From: Brachypodium distachyon
Lineage: Eukaryota; Streptophyta; Magnoliopsida; Poales; Poaceae
DNA length: 64,000 nt
Assembly: GCF_000005505.3 (NCBI RefSeq)
Contig: NC_016133.3
Coordinates: 7,068,001 to 7,132,000 of the forward strand
Direction of reading: 5' to 3'
Part shown: positions 32,801 through 45,041 of the stretch, in pieces
How the letters are laid out: each line of letters opens with the position of its first letter
Numbering within the stretch: position 1 is the stretch's first letter
Notes under the pieces: model-generated
Seen by the model: the letters and a program-made list of their open reading frames with translations, nothing else
Told to the model about the DNA's origin: nothing
Databases searched by the model: none
Translations under genes and position numbers: made by a program

Positions 32801-35800
32801 GTCATATAGATGGTAAACCGATTGATGCGAGATTCAAGCGCCCCACAGGCGTTGCTGTGGATGATACAGGAAATGTCTATATTGCTGATACAGCAAACTT
32901 GGCAATTCGAAAGATTGGGGATTCAGGTAAGCTATATCAAATATTATGAGTTCATGCATTAGTTTTGTCTTGACATTTTGTGGATGGAATTTCTGTGCAG
33001 GAGTGACCACTATTGCTGGTGGAAAATCCAATATCCCAGGGTATAGGGATGGTCCTAGTGAAGACGCAAAGTTCTCTACAGATTTTGATGTTGTATATGT
33101 GAAGAAAATGTGCTCTTTATTGGTCATTGACCGTGGAAATGCTGCCCTTCGGAAAATTGCCCTTCCGCAAGAAGATTGTACCTACCAGGATGCTGCACTT
33201 CTATCTTCAGGTGCATGATCTCTTTTGCTCGTTCTATTTATTACTCAGTGTGTGTAGATGCTGTTGCCAGGACAAGCTTTAATCCCATTTATAAGGTTAT
33301 GGAGATCCTTAGAAAAATGTTATTTATGTCAGGAAAATGGTTAGCTGGACTGGGCAGTTGAAGATAACCAAAATGAAATTAACGTTTTTATTTTTTGTTT
33401 TGTTTTATTTGAAAACCCCCTTGAATGCCTTCGCAAAGAGATAGATTTAATTATAATTTTTATTTATCCTTTTCTGCATTAATAGAGCAAACTAGTTAAA
33501 AAAAACTATTTAGGATATAATTGGATAAGAGAGACCCTACTCTGTATAATTTTTAAGCAGGAAAGGGCTCCCTCCTTTTGAAGGTAGGACGTGAAGTTAT
33601 TGATGTGTTAGACGTTGCATTCATCAGGTTTGAAGGTCTGCTAGAATTTGGTTTGATCTTGTGATTTCCCAATATCAGTACTAGATAAGAGCCGAGGGTA
33701 AGACTGCTAATGGAAAATTAAGGCTAGGGACTGGGTACAGATAGAGGTAGAGGAGGAGGAACCTGAAGATATCCTGGGCAGCTCCATGCCCTCCTGCTAT
33801 GTTACATGGTACGGGGATACGGGAAAACAGCATTTTCTAAAAATACAGTTACGGGGATACGGCGAGTATATGTATAAAAAATTAAAAATAGAAGTATACA
33901 ATGTTATACAGAGAGAAAATTGAGGTCCATGGGCACTGCATCAATGGACTTGAACGATTGAAGAGCTTTGCGATGGAGGCGAGATGTAGCGAGGCGCTGC
34001 CGCGGGCGCGAAGAACTTGTTCTGTAACTGCAAGGTCATGCGTCCTGAAGGGCCGTGGGCCGTGTGATGTTTTTCTTTGACATGTGTTATCCCAGGCGCT
34101 CTTCAGGTGCGATCCCAGCAGTTTTCTTTTTCTTTTAATCTTTTTTTAATTCACAAAAACAGGACAAACCATGGACGCACGTATCCCAGGCGTTTTTGCC
34201 GTATCCCCGTTCTGGTCCGTATTCTGCACGGATACGGCTGGTATGGGCCGTATCCATGCAACGTAGCCCTCCTGTGCTCCTGCTTCTCCCTTTTGTAGTC
34301 CCCATTTCAGGCTGCTAGCCTATGCCCGTCTGGCCCACATCCCAAGTATACCAAGCCCCATTATCCTCTAGGATGCAGATGTGATATCTCCCTCCCCTTA
34401 AAATATGGCTTGACTGGCAGCCGCTTCAGTGTATACTGCAGGATTCCACAGTGCAGACTGTGCAGTTACTTGCTGTCCAATGTGATCCAGCCACCAACAG
34501 GTCATAGCAGACATCCTTCGCAAGGAGGAGGAAGATGGTACGTCTCCAAGCCCCGAACTATTAGCTCACATGAAGCTGTGAAGTTCTCCAGATCTCAACT
34601 GAATTAGGATTGACTTCATGATGTAGACTAATGATCTTGCTTTACCTCTAAGGAACTCAACAGCTTGTAGGCTAGAAGGTGTACTCAATTTGTCCTGTAT
34701 TTTACTAAGAACATGGAGCACATAAAAATTCCCCACAGGCCACCAGATTGGATTCTCAATTTTCGCAACATTTTTCAGCTTGCTGTCTCATAGAGGAAAT
34801 TCATTGATCCATTGATTGTCCTTCAATTTTCTTGCTACCACTGCTCAGACACACAACATGCCAATGTGCCATAACATAGAAATTCCAAGGATGACCTAGC
34901 ACATGTTTAACTCTGACCACTTGACCAGCAGCAACATCCTGAAGTATACGCCCTTGAGGTGGTGTCCTGGAGGCTTTGGCTGCATATGTCTGACACTCCC
35001 AGGACCTTCTGAAAAACAAAAGAGACACGCAATAAGAGCATCACATCACAGCAAGAGCCCGTAATAATTTTCAGCGAGAGAGATGATCATATGCCATTCA
35101 AGTCTCATAGTAGTAGTAGCACAACAACAATGGATATGATCTGATGGATCACCTGAACAGAAGCTGGAAAATAAGCATCGGTACTCCCTATGACTGAAAC
35201 CACCTTGACTCCATGCAAGAATAATAAACATTGTTTTTTCAAAGACCACAAGTTCACTGTTGTCTAAATTTCAAAAGCAAAACAAAATAGGGAAAATTCT
35301 TGTTTTGCTCGTCTGACTTCAGCTCTTGGCCCATTATAGCCCCCCCTTTTTTACTCATTAAGTCAGTTGTCAGGTGTATGTTAGTGATGCAAAAGATCTG
35401 CATATTCTTAGGAACAGAAGATGGGGCCTTAAATCGTAAGTTGAAATAAGTGTCAGGTTAGATCTATAGCAATTGCATTGCACGCGCATTTTTACAAATG
35501 TAGATGTGTGTGCATGGCATTTCTTCAGAAAGAGGAGTCATACCGAAACTCTTGAGATCAGTTCTTACCTATTTATAATGAGATATGGAACCGTGTCTCC
35601 ATCCAGTCTGAATTGTGGAATATAATCAAAGATCATATATGCGCATGCTATTCCTGATGATTTTGATTTTTAATTTGTACTAGTGCTATCTGAAACTTTG
35701 GATCCACCATATGTTTTCTATCTCTGGAGTTTACATGATCAATCAGCATGGAATTAACCTAGAACAGATTACTAGTTTTCTCTGAGTTCACGATAGATGT

Positions 35801-37214
35801 GTTTCTCTAGAACTCAGGGCTTATTCGGTTTACAGGATTTTGAAATCATGGGAATAGGAAAAGTAGAGGATTGAGATGTCATGGGCATTCCAATCCTTAG
35901 GAATTTTCCATGAGGTCTCACCTAATGTGTAGAATTCTTTGGAATTAGGTCAATTTTGGATCAATCCTTAGGAATCTATGATCTCAATTCCTGTGAAACG
36001 AATCCTAAAGATAGGAAAAATTCCTAAGGGTTGAAATCCTGTAAAAATCCTCCACATATCCTACAAACCGAATGGCTGATGAATCGTTGATCTTTTGTAG
36101 TACCTTAAGTATGATAGTCAGAATGATTGGGTTTAATTTCATACTGGTTTTACCTGACTAACCTGTCAGTGCTCATGATTATTTCAGGTCTTGTCATATC
36201 TAGTGCAACCGTGCCCAGAAAACCGTAGTTGGATGGACTTGATCGCTGATATCATTTTGTTGATTTTCACAGATATCATACTGGTCATTGGTGCCGTTGT
36301 GGCTGGATATCTCTTTTCTGTGGTACAACATGGATTTGGTCCATCAAGTTCTGAAAAGGTATCTGATGTAGTACTATATTGGGTTTCAGTTGTCCATTAA
36401 AGTAGAGTTTTTCTTGTGGAATATGTAGTTCGTTTTCTTCATGTTTTCTTTTTAAATAGGATCCCCATTGTTGTTTCAGTTATAGCGGGCTGAAATAGTG
36501 ATTTGATATTTGATTTCTGAGACAAAACCCCTGCTTACATAGTAATCTCCGTTCTCAATCTAGATAGAAGCACCTGAAGACGAGAAACAAGAAAGCAGCA
36601 CTGTAGGAAAGCCGCCTTTGGTTGTGGAGAGCCTTAAAGAGGAACCAAGCGCTGGATGGCCATCTTTTGGGACACTTGTTGCTGATCTACTGAAACTTGC
36701 TATTGAGGGCGTGGGGAGTCTTCTATTCAACATTGTCCCGTCACGCCTCCAACGTGTGAAGAGAAAAACAGGCCTCACTCCTCTCAAAGACAGGCTTGTC
36801 ATGCCTGAAGACAGAGAGGAGACACCAATAGCCCAGAAGCTAAGTAGCACCCCCATGAGGACCGAGACGCTCCATGCTCCTAACACTGTTAATGAGACTG
36901 CGCCAAAGGCTCAGAAAAGCATCAAATCATCATCCAAATTCAGGGATTCTACTCTGTCAAGCAAGCACCGGTCCACCAAGAGGCCAGAATACGCTGAGTT
37001 CTACGGTTCATCCGAAACACCTCAAGCAAGCGCAAAGGTCCCAAAAGACCGACTCCGCCACCGTCACCGGGAGAAAAGTGGGGAGGTTGCCTACGGGAGT
37101 GGTCATCCAGAGCCCAAGCCCGCTGAGATGAAACCTGCGGATTACAACGATCCGAAGTATGATCACTACAACATGAGGAACAAATATGGCACCGACACCG
37201 GATTCAGGTATTAA
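29846..37214 (+). CDS. NHL-repeat type I membrane protein
   Basis: Seven exons join in frame: 29846-29936, 30024-30113, 31307-31483, 32756-32926, 33001-33210, 36273-36358 and 36564-37214, giving about 491 residues. Residues 1-25 form a signal peptide (Leu-rich, ending EANA). Residues about 62-240 hold NHL-type beta-propeller repeats (RFKRPTGVAVDDTGNVYIADT). About 247-268 is a transmembrane helix (DIILVIGAVVAGYLF), followed by a charged cytosolic tail with many Lys, Ser and Pro residues ending near YDHYNMRNKYG. This architecture matches plant NHL-domain proteins such as Arabidopsis At1g70280, whose role is not well defined. The 36273 acceptor was chosen because it keeps the frame; the nearer AG at 36188 would introduce a stop. 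Large introns hold mobile elements. Confidence 0.88.
30400..30664. mobile_element. Stowaway-like MITE in intron 2
   Basis: 265 bp between TA dinucleotides. Starts CTCCCTCCGTCCGGAAATAAG and ends TTTGGGAACGGAGGGGGAAC. It lies in the intron of the NHL gene and is the same family as 21695-21925. Confidence 0.8.
31484..32755. other. NHL gene intron 3
   Basis: 1.27 kb. Minus-strand open frames at 32335-32701 look like worn coding sequence (KRNKRRIKIKVELIKTIKLR) of unknown origin. No gene is called. Confidence 0.4.
33797..34266. mobile_element. hAT-like non-autonomous element in intron 5
   Basis: 470 bp with terminal inverted repeats CTATGTTACATGG / CTACGTTGCATGG and subterminal GGATACGG repeats in both orientations. 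The 8-bp target duplication CCCTCCTG is perfect (33789-33796 and 34267-34274), which fits hAT. It lies inside NHL intron 5. Confidence 0.82.
35817..36079. mobile_element. MITE in NHL intron 5
   Basis: The left end TTATTCGGTTTACAGGATTT is inverted at the right end (AAATCCTCCACATATCCTACAAACCGAATGG, in part). Internal AGGAATT/AATTCCT and ATCCT/AGGAT motifs recur. Superfamily is unclear (Harbinger- or hAT-type). Confidence 0.6.
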
Positions 37215-40200
37215 CTGATGGTGATGGTGATAGTGATAGTGATGCTGGGGCTCTTGTTATCACGCCTAGCGGTGTATGTGCTGATATTAACTTCCAATTG
37301 CAAAAGCACAAAGCTGCTGCTCATGGGTCATTGTCTCACCCTTTTTTCCGCCCATCAGATATTCAGATGTGGCAGGTAAAACCAGTCTAGCTATCTTAGG
37401 TGGGTGGGGGAACCTGTGCATCAGTTGACATCCTGTATCTCGTATGCTTTTCCATCAAGCTGGATGTAATTTTCACAGATTGACATGTAGCCTGTTAACT
37501 TGATCTGCTATCTCCACACATCTGTTCGTCGCTTGTGTTGTGGAACTGCAATGCGTGACAGATTGACATGTATATCAGTTGAGACCTGCGTTCAGGGCAG
37601 GGGCGTAAAACTTTCTGCGCCAGCTGTTTGCATTGTCCCGTTAAAGGCACTGTTTGGAATTTCTCAAGACTTCCAGTTCATCCCCACCGGAACTCAGAAA
37701 CAAAATTTCAAAGGTTCCAGCCAGTGCCTTGCAGGAGTATGGCCAAGTAGGATGCATTCAGCTGCTCCTGTTCCTCGCTGAGCTGCCCCTGAGAGCGAAG
37801 TCTCAATGTATATGGTCTGTCTGTCCCGGTCGAGCCCTGCAAAGCAGATGCAGAGGAGGAGAGAAGAGAGTTTGCTCGAAAAAGATGGCGTGATTTGTGC
37901 CGGTCTGAGTCCTAACTGACATGTGACGGTGGGAATGCTAGGCGAAGAAGCGGAGAGCTCTCCTTTTGGAATGCTAGGCGAAGAAGAGCCATGTAAGCTG
38001 GTCTTATTCCAATGTAATGTTGGTCATATGCAACGAGGCGTGTAGTATGGCTGGGCGCCACTCACTCCTGGGCTAGGAACTTCCAGCATGTGGCCCCTCT
38101 TGGGCTCTTTTTCTTGAGTGTACGAGAGGAAGGAAGGGTCGCTTTGCTTACCCGAAAGAAAGACTTTAGCGCTAGTGTTGACTCAACCTTCTCTGTGTCG
38201 AGAGTCCTTAACCATGATGACAAACCCACGCGATAAAGCTCCATGTGCCGGTTGCATTTCTGGTTCGTTACTTTGTTTGGCATCCCTGTGTGATGACCTA
38301 AAAAAAAGGAGCTTCAGGCAGGGTCTCTGGAATTTGGCTATGGCACCGTAGGCTTGACCTTCTCAAAATAAACCGTCATTGATTAATCGTGGAGACAACA
38401 TTCATGCATGTGCTTGACCCTGCCCCGATTAATTAGAGCAAACAAAGCGCAAATTCTGGCTGGCTCACAACAGCCTAAAGAAAAAGTCAGGCCGTCAAAC
38501 ATGTCCTCGGATCGTTAGCCCAGAGCTTGGCATCAGGCGTTCACCGGTGCCAAATATGTCCTCGTCAAACAAAAATTTGCACGACTGTTATACCTGCAGG
38601 AAAAAATGTGGAATTTGAAGAGATTGCAAACCTACGTCTGCTATTTTGTGTGGAATCGTCCACCGCTCGACTGGTCTCGTCTTTTTCTTTTGAGGATTTT
38701 TTTTGTACGAGTACTAAGTCCTTGCGATGGACTGTTCTTGGAACTCCCGTGCGCCGCCGCTAATATTCTGCCAGTCTTGTTGTTGTCACTGATGGAGAAA
38801 TTTGAGTTTGGAACAATCGGATTTCCTGATGCTCTCCTGATCACATATGGCAACGAACAATGGCGTAAACTTGATGGCATTAACATGTACACTTGCAAGA
38901 AAAAAAAAAGGATAATATGGACGTCGACCGGCTTTACTTGCTTATATTATTCGTACAACTTATTACCCTAAAAAAGAATTCAAGGTGCCAACTTCAACTT
39001 GGGTTATTTCCAGGCCTGTGGCACAACAAGTGACACCAAGATTGAGAAACCAACTGTTAGCCAGCCTCACACATCCACTGCATCCCTGGTCCAATAGAAT
39101 CAAGACAAGTGTGCCCATTGGCCATCAGCTGCACATCCACGGCTGGCAGAAAATTCGTTGCCGAACAAGAAAGGCAAGAGCCAAATGGCACGTAACTGCT
39201 GACTAATACCCATCGCCGTTTCCCCATCCGATCATCGCAACACCGATCATCACAGACCAATTATACATATAATGATAATGGATTGACCACGGAACTGTTC
39301 AACAATGATGCATACTTAGCAGCATCCATCACATCGGTTATGTCGTCAGCTTATCCTCTGATGAGAGCCACACACACACACACACACACATGCAGCACAG
39401 AACAACCTGTTGATTTCGCAAAAATAATGATCCCTTCCATAGATTCAACGGTAGGTAATAATCAGGAATTGACGTTTGGCGAAAACTTCTACGCTGGATT
39501 GAACAGCCGGAGAGAGATATGTACTCCCTTTTTGGTTGATTGCTGATCAGGCCACGTAACCGGTAGTAAAATGAACGCGACGTGTCAAAAGAAGAAAAAA
39601 AAATTTGAATGCGAGATGTGTGCACGAAAATCCTTCGTTTCTGATTGGAGGAGGGAAAAGAAAAGCAAAAAAAAATAAATCCTGCAGCTCGAACTGGCGA
39701 ACATCGGATGGTGGCCGGAGGGGACAGACGGTCCTGCCACAGTTCGGTGCTCTGCAGAGCTTAGCTGCAGTCCATATCCGACTGCAAAGCCTGAAATGGA
39801 ATCCAAGCCCTACTTCACCCTTTTCTCTGATCACTGGACACCTTTTCTTTCGCGAAAGGCTTTTAGATTTTAAGACAGGGAAATGAGTTGTGTCTGGAAT
39901 CCAAAGCCGTTGTCTGTTTCTTCTCCACAGTTATTTTTGCTAGTCTTTTATCCAAAATAAATCTAACATATACGATACTAAATTATTTAGGTTAAATTTG
40001 TCATGATATGTCTTTTATTGGTTTTGCTAATTCTAAGGCGATCGAGAAATAACTAAATCAGAGTGGACTAAATCAGAGTGGATGCTACCAATCATCTGAT
40101 CCAATTATTACGTTTCGTAAAAGATTCATACAATTACAAATGATAAAAGAAATATTAATCGGATCGCTATGATCGTCGACCGAGAAATATACACACTTCG

Positions 40201-42845
40201 TACTTTTAGTGTATACATGCATTCAAATTTAATCAAAATTGAAACATCCTTTGTTAGACGAGAAAGTACGATAAAACTATGAATTTTGTTGAAATTTTTA
40301 ATCAAATAGACCCTTGAATTATACTTTCTGACTCCAAACCGGCTAGATTCTATTTTGTCATAACGTCTAAAAGCAAGTTCCCTAGGGAAGATTGGTGGAG
40401 AGGGGGATGAGAGGCGAAGCAGAACTTGCTAGTAGCTGTAGCTCCTGCTAGGATCGGGCAGAATAGCGTAGGACATGTAGGAGTAGCTGAGGTAGGACCC
40501 TTGCTAGCTAGCCGACGTAGGTTGTTTCCCACCTCTGCCTGCTTGTCTGCAAGGCGTCGAAGACGTTGACTTTCAATACGTTGCGTAGCAGCAGCCATGC
40601 ATGTCTGAGCCCGTGGCACGCCGCCCCGTACGTATCATCAATCTCTATCTTCTTTGAACGCCGATGCCTACTTTTAAGTTTATAAACAAATCAGAGCGTG
40701 ATTTGACGGAACTACCCTTGCTGAAGAGGAGAGTTCGAAATTTGGTAGGATAATCTTCTTGTTTGTTAAGTTAATTTTAAATTTTAATTCATCGTATATA
40801 CATTTCAAATTTAATTGCAGGGTAGTTCCTATTTACCTCACATCAACTATGTCAAAGTTAAATTTCAAAATGCGTGGATGCCTGTTGTTAGGAAATGGAG
40901 AGAATATTTTTCCTGAGCAATGATATACGGAGTAAGTACAAACAAATCCTTGTGATTTTTTACGATCAGACTCAATAATTCAATTGGTTTTATGTCATAT
41001 AGCAGATTAAAATTTGCTTTTTTGATGGAAATATTATAGTAGAACTCTTACATCATAATTGTGAGCACCAGACTTTGAACCATGGTGAGTGAAGTCATAC
41101 ACCCACAACTCCACCACCACACCAAAAGGTGTTTCTAAAGTCACTTGTAAAATTACATCGTACGTGAAACATCTTTTTTCATGCGGTGGAAACAACTTCT
41201 TGGTAGAGATTAATTCATGGTATAGTTTATAAAAATCACATAATATTCAGTTTCAATGTTTTTCTTATTCTTGAGTTCTTGGAATCTAGCTAACCAAAAG
41301 AGCATGAAGTTGCCACAATATATGGGAAGTAAAAAAAAGTCTCTAACATACAAATCATTGCGATTTCATGGGACGATTCCATGTTATTCCTTTATTAAAG
41401 AAATTCTTGAGTAATTCTCATGAACATTCCAAACCAGTCAACAAATAAATTAGGCAACATTTCGACCCAATTTGTTCATAACCTGCCACATGGCAATCAT
41501 ATTTGGATGTCTTAAATTTGGATATCAAGTTAGAGACGACTGAAAGATCTACTACCACACCGAGCCTAAACTTGTCCAGCTTGCGAGCAACGGTCTTTTC
41601 GTTTGATGCATCAAAGTTCTAGTCAGTTGCATTGCCTCTACTGGCCGTTTTGACATGAGGCAAGTTAAACTCAAAACCAATGCTTAGCGTGTAGTTTAAG
41701 CATCTTCTATGTTAAACAGATAAACAACGGAACATTTCTTTGTTAAATTAACAAGTAATGGAGGTGACAACAAATGGAGTAAAGATTTTAATGTGGCTCT
41801 AGTTGTATGCCATCGCGCCGTGCCAAAAAGCAACGTTGTTTGGGTTCAATGTGGTCTATGTCTTTTGACCTCGTGGATTGTTGTCTGGTGCGAGGTTTGT
41901 GTGGCACCTGTCGTCGTTTTTTTTTCATGTTTGATTCTTTTGTTTCGTCTATTAGTCTAAAGACAAATAACATTTTGACAATCTATCTTTAACGCGTTGC
42001 ACACCTAGAGACATCGTGTTGAGTCGTTTGTGTACGGTTCCTAGGGAGCTATTCCAAACCACTCGGATTATATCGGTTTGTGCGAATTCAACATTTGTGT
42101 AACCTTTGATTTTACATATCGTATTCCTTATTTATTGATTCCAGCCAATCTACTTACCCTCGTTACTGTGTCAATAGACATGAAACATGAATAGCAAAAT
42201 AACTCTTTTTAAAGATAGCAAAATTAACCGACACAATCGCAAAGAAAAAAAACTGCGCCACCCGTTTTACAAGCGCGGCATGCACGTGGGTCCACGCTGT
42301 CAGGGAAACGGCTCCCTCGAGACAGCTGTTCCCCACGAGTACGCTTAGCATTTACCGTGGCCGCGGCGCCGCTGGCGAAGAGAGAGAGGAAAAAAAGAAA
42401 GAAAAGGAAACCGTGGATCCCGATGAAGCGAAACCCCCGAAGCGAGCGAAGAAAGGTTGACATGTCAGCGGCAGCAGAGGGCGGGGAGGCCTAGAAGACC
42501 CAAACCGTGGTCGGCCTCGTCCCCCTTCTTCTTCCTCCTTCCTCCTCCTCGCTTTCTTCTCCGGCTCCCACGCCACCGATTCCTCTTCCACCTTGCGCAA
42601 CGCGACGCAGGGCGGGGAGAAAGGTGCGCCTGCGCGAGCGCGACCATTTCTGCCTCTCGTCTCGTCTCGTCCCTGCCGTCTCCACCTAACCTAACGCCCA
42701 CCTAATCGCCTCGTCAAACGCCCGCGAGGATCCAAGAAAAGGAGTGGTTTCTTTCTTTCTTTCCCCCCTCTCTCTCTGTCCGAGGGATTGGGGGCCGAGG
42801 AAACAGGGGGGTTGGTTTTGGGTGGTTCTTGGTTGCGGAGAGGCC
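37215..42845. other. Intergenic region between the NHL and U-box genes
   Basis: The first 700 bp probably hold the NHL 3' UTR. A 19-bp phrase GGAATGCTAGGCGAAGAAG is repeated at 37932 and 37968. A (CA)n microsatellite lies at 39369-39390. TAAATCAGAGTGGA is doubled near 40060. MITE-like debris lies near 40190-40275. The last 350 bp are CT-rich and GC-rich 5' UTR and promoter of the U-box gene. No supported gene. Confidence 0.5.
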
Positions 42846-45041
42846 ATGGACGCGCCGCCGGCGTCGTCGGCCTCGTCGCCCGTGGAGTTCCTGCTCCGGC
42901 GCCCGCCGCCGCGCCGGAGGAGGCTGCCGCTGGCGGGCGCCTTCTTCGCGCCCCCGGGCCTCGCGGGCGCGCCGCTGCTACGAGCGCTGGCGTCGCTGGC
43001 CGCCGGGCTGCTCGCGGCGCCGCGCCCGCCGTCGCAGCCGCGGAACCTCGCGGCGCTCGCGCGCCGCCTCGCCCTGCTGTCCGCGCTCCTCGAGTCCATC
43101 CTCCTCGACGCGCCGGGCTGCTTCTCCGACGCCGCCAACCTCTGCTTCCGCGAGCTCTACGTCATCCTCTTCCGCGCCGAGCTGCTCGTCTCCTACGTCG
43201 CCTCCGCCGGCCGCGCGTGGGCGCTGCTCCGGGGGGCCCACCTCGCCGCCTCCTTCCGTGACCTCGACGCCGAGCTCGCCGTCGTCCTCGACGTCCTCCC
43301 CGCCTCCGAGCTCTCTCTCTCGCACGACGCGACCGGCCATCTCGAGCTCCTCCGGGCCCAGTGCCGCCGCCGCGCGCCCGCTCAGTACCACGACCCCGAC
43401 GAGGCTGTGCTCCGCGAACGCCTCCTCGCCGCCCTCCGCCAGTTCGAGCACGGCCTGCCGCCTGATCCCTCCCCGCTCAAAGCGCTCCTCTCCGACATCG
43501 GCATCTCCGACGCCGCGTCTTGCCAAGCTGAAATCGAGTACCTCGAGGAGCAAATCTTGAGTCAAGAAGAGGATACCGATCTCCTGCTCGTCGGTGGTGT
43601 CCTCGCCTTGCTCCGGTACAGCCTCTTCTCCCTCTTCGACCCTGCCAAAGCAAGGGCCGCCCGATGTTGGCCGTCAGCGGGCAACGGGCAGCGACTGCTG
43701 TCGTGGGGCGGCGGCAGCGATGACAGCTCCTTCTCCTTCTCCGTGCCTAAGGAGTTCTCCTGCCCGATTTCTTTGGATTTGATGCGCGATCCTGTGGTGG
43801 CTTCCACCGGGCAGACTTATGACAGGCCATCAATCATACAGTGGATCGGTGAGGGGCATTCCACCTGCCCGAATTCTGGACAGGCACTGGCGGACAACCG
43901 CCTTGTGCCCAATCGTGCACTCCGCAGCTTGATTTCGCAGTGGTGTGGGATGTATTGCTTCCAGTATGATTCACCAGAGAGCAATGAGGGGATGGCAGAC
44001 TCTGTCGCCACAGCCTGCAGCAGCAAGGCGGCAATTGAGGCAAATAAGGCCACTGCTAGGATTTTGGTCAGAATGCTGGTGGAAAGTTCAGATAGCTCGA
44101 AGGCAGTCGCTGCTAAGGAAATTAGGATGCTGGCGAAGGCTGGAAAGCAAAACAGATCGTTCATCGCTGAGCTGGGTGCAATCCCGTCGCTCTGCAGGTT
44201 GCTGCTGTCATCTGATCTGATGGCACAGGAGAATGCAGTGACAGCGCTACTCAATCTGTCGATATATGAGCCTAACAAAACACGGATTATGGAACAGGAG
44301 GGTTGCTTGCGGCTTATTGTCAGTGTGTTGCAGAATGGGTGGACTACAGAGGCCAAGGAGAATGCAGCAGCAACGCTGTTTAGTCTTTCTGTTGTCCATG
44401 ATTACAAGAAGATGATCATGAATGAGCCAGGGGCTCTGGAGGAGCTGGCTCGTATGCTAAAGAAAGGGACGCCAAGAGGGAAGAAAGATGCAGTGATGGC
44501 GCTTTTCAACCTCTCAACGCATCCAGAAAGCTCAGTCCGGATGCTTGAGTCATGTGCAGTTGTAGCTTTAATTGAGTCACTTAGGAATGACACCGTATCG
44601 GAGGAAGCTGCTGGTGCTCTGGCTCTGCTGATGAAGCAGCCTTCCGTTGTGCATCTTGTTGGGAGCTCTGAAACTGTGATCACTAGCCTCGTTGGATTAA
44701 TGAGGCGGGGAACTCCAAAGGGCAAGGAGAATGCAGTGTCCGCTTTATATGAGATATGCCGTCGTGGTGGCTCAACATTGATGCGGAGAGTAGTGAAGAT
44801 ACCGGGGTTTAATACAGTAATGCAGAACATCACACTCACGGGAACAAAGCGCGCGAAGAAGAAAGTGGGCTTGATTGTGAAGATGTGCCAGAGAGGCCAA
44901 ATACCGTCAGCAATGTCGATAGGGGCTAACTTGAGAACAGCTGATCGTTCTTTGGTAGCGAACAGCTCATTGAGGCGTGCTGCGAGCTTTGGCAGTGGAG
45001 AGTTATCAAACCCGATTTCAATATCAGTACCGGTGCCCTAG
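42846..45041 (+). CDS. U-box/ARM-repeat E3 ubiquitin ligase (PUB16/17-like)
   Basis: A 731-residue protein without an intron in its coding sequence. Residues about 10-240 form the UND-type N-terminal region of plant U-box proteins. The U-box is at about 300-370 (EFSCPISLDLMRDPVV, GQTYDRPSIIQWI, TCPNSGQAL, VPNRALRSLI). ARM repeats fill about 430-690 (GAIPSLCRLL, QENAVTALLNLSI, KENAAATLFSLS). The tail is Ser-rich. Such proteins transfer ubiquitin from an E2 to substrates bound by the ARM region; the close relatives PUB17/ACRE276 act in defence and other PUBs in hormone signalling. The upstream in-frame ATG at 42744 is rejected because it adds 34 residues unlike the family and MDAPPAS is a family-like start. 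Codon third positions are almost all G/C up to about 43.6 kb and much less so after. Confidence 0.95.
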   Translation: MDAPPASSASSPVEFLLRRPPPRRRRLPLAGAFFAPPGLAGAPLLRALASLAAGLLAAPRPPSQPRNLAALARRLALLSALLESILLDAPGCFSDAANLCFRELYVILFRAELLVSYVASAGRAWALLRGAHLAASFRDLDAELAVVLDVLPASELSLSHDATGHLELLRAQCRRRAPAQYHDPDEAVLRERLLAALRQFEHGLPPDPSPLKALLSDIGISDAASCQAEIEYLEEQILSQEEDTDLLLVGGVLALLRYSLFSLFDPAKARAARCWPSAGNGQRLLSWGGGSDDSSFSFSVPKEFSCPISLDLMRDPVVASTGQTYDRPSIIQWIGEGHSTCPNSGQALADNRLVPNRALRSLISQWCGMYCFQYDSPESNEGMADSVATACSSKAAIEANKATARILVRMLVESSDSSKAVAAKEIRMLAKAGKQNRSFIAELGAIPSLCRLLLSSDLMAQENAVTALLNLSIYEPNKTRIMEQEGCLRLIVSVLQNGWTTEAKENAAATLFSLSVVHDYKKMIMNEPGALEELARMLKKGTPRGKKDAVMALFNLSTHPESSVRMLESCAVVALIESLRNDTVSEEAAGALALLMKQPSVVHLVGSSETVITSLVGLMRRGTPKGKENAVSALYEICRRGGSTLMRRVVKIPGFNTVMQNITLTGTKRAKKKVGLIVKMCQRGQIPSAMSIGANLRTADRSLVANSSLRRAASFGSGELSNPISISVPVP

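Noticed and set aside
36189..36272. Earlier acceptor for NHL exon 6 at 36188
   Set aside because: In the phase set by exon 5 it reaches a stop (TAG) after 14 codons, whereas the acceptor before 36273 keeps the frame.
42744..42845. Upstream in-frame ATG of the U-box gene
   Set aside because: The extra 34 residues are Trp/Gly/Leu-rich UTR-like sequence and relatives begin at the MDAPP-type Met.
42829..43565. Long overlapping ORFs on both strands in the U-box gene
   Set aside because: They are shadows of a very GC-rich coding region with few stops in any frame.
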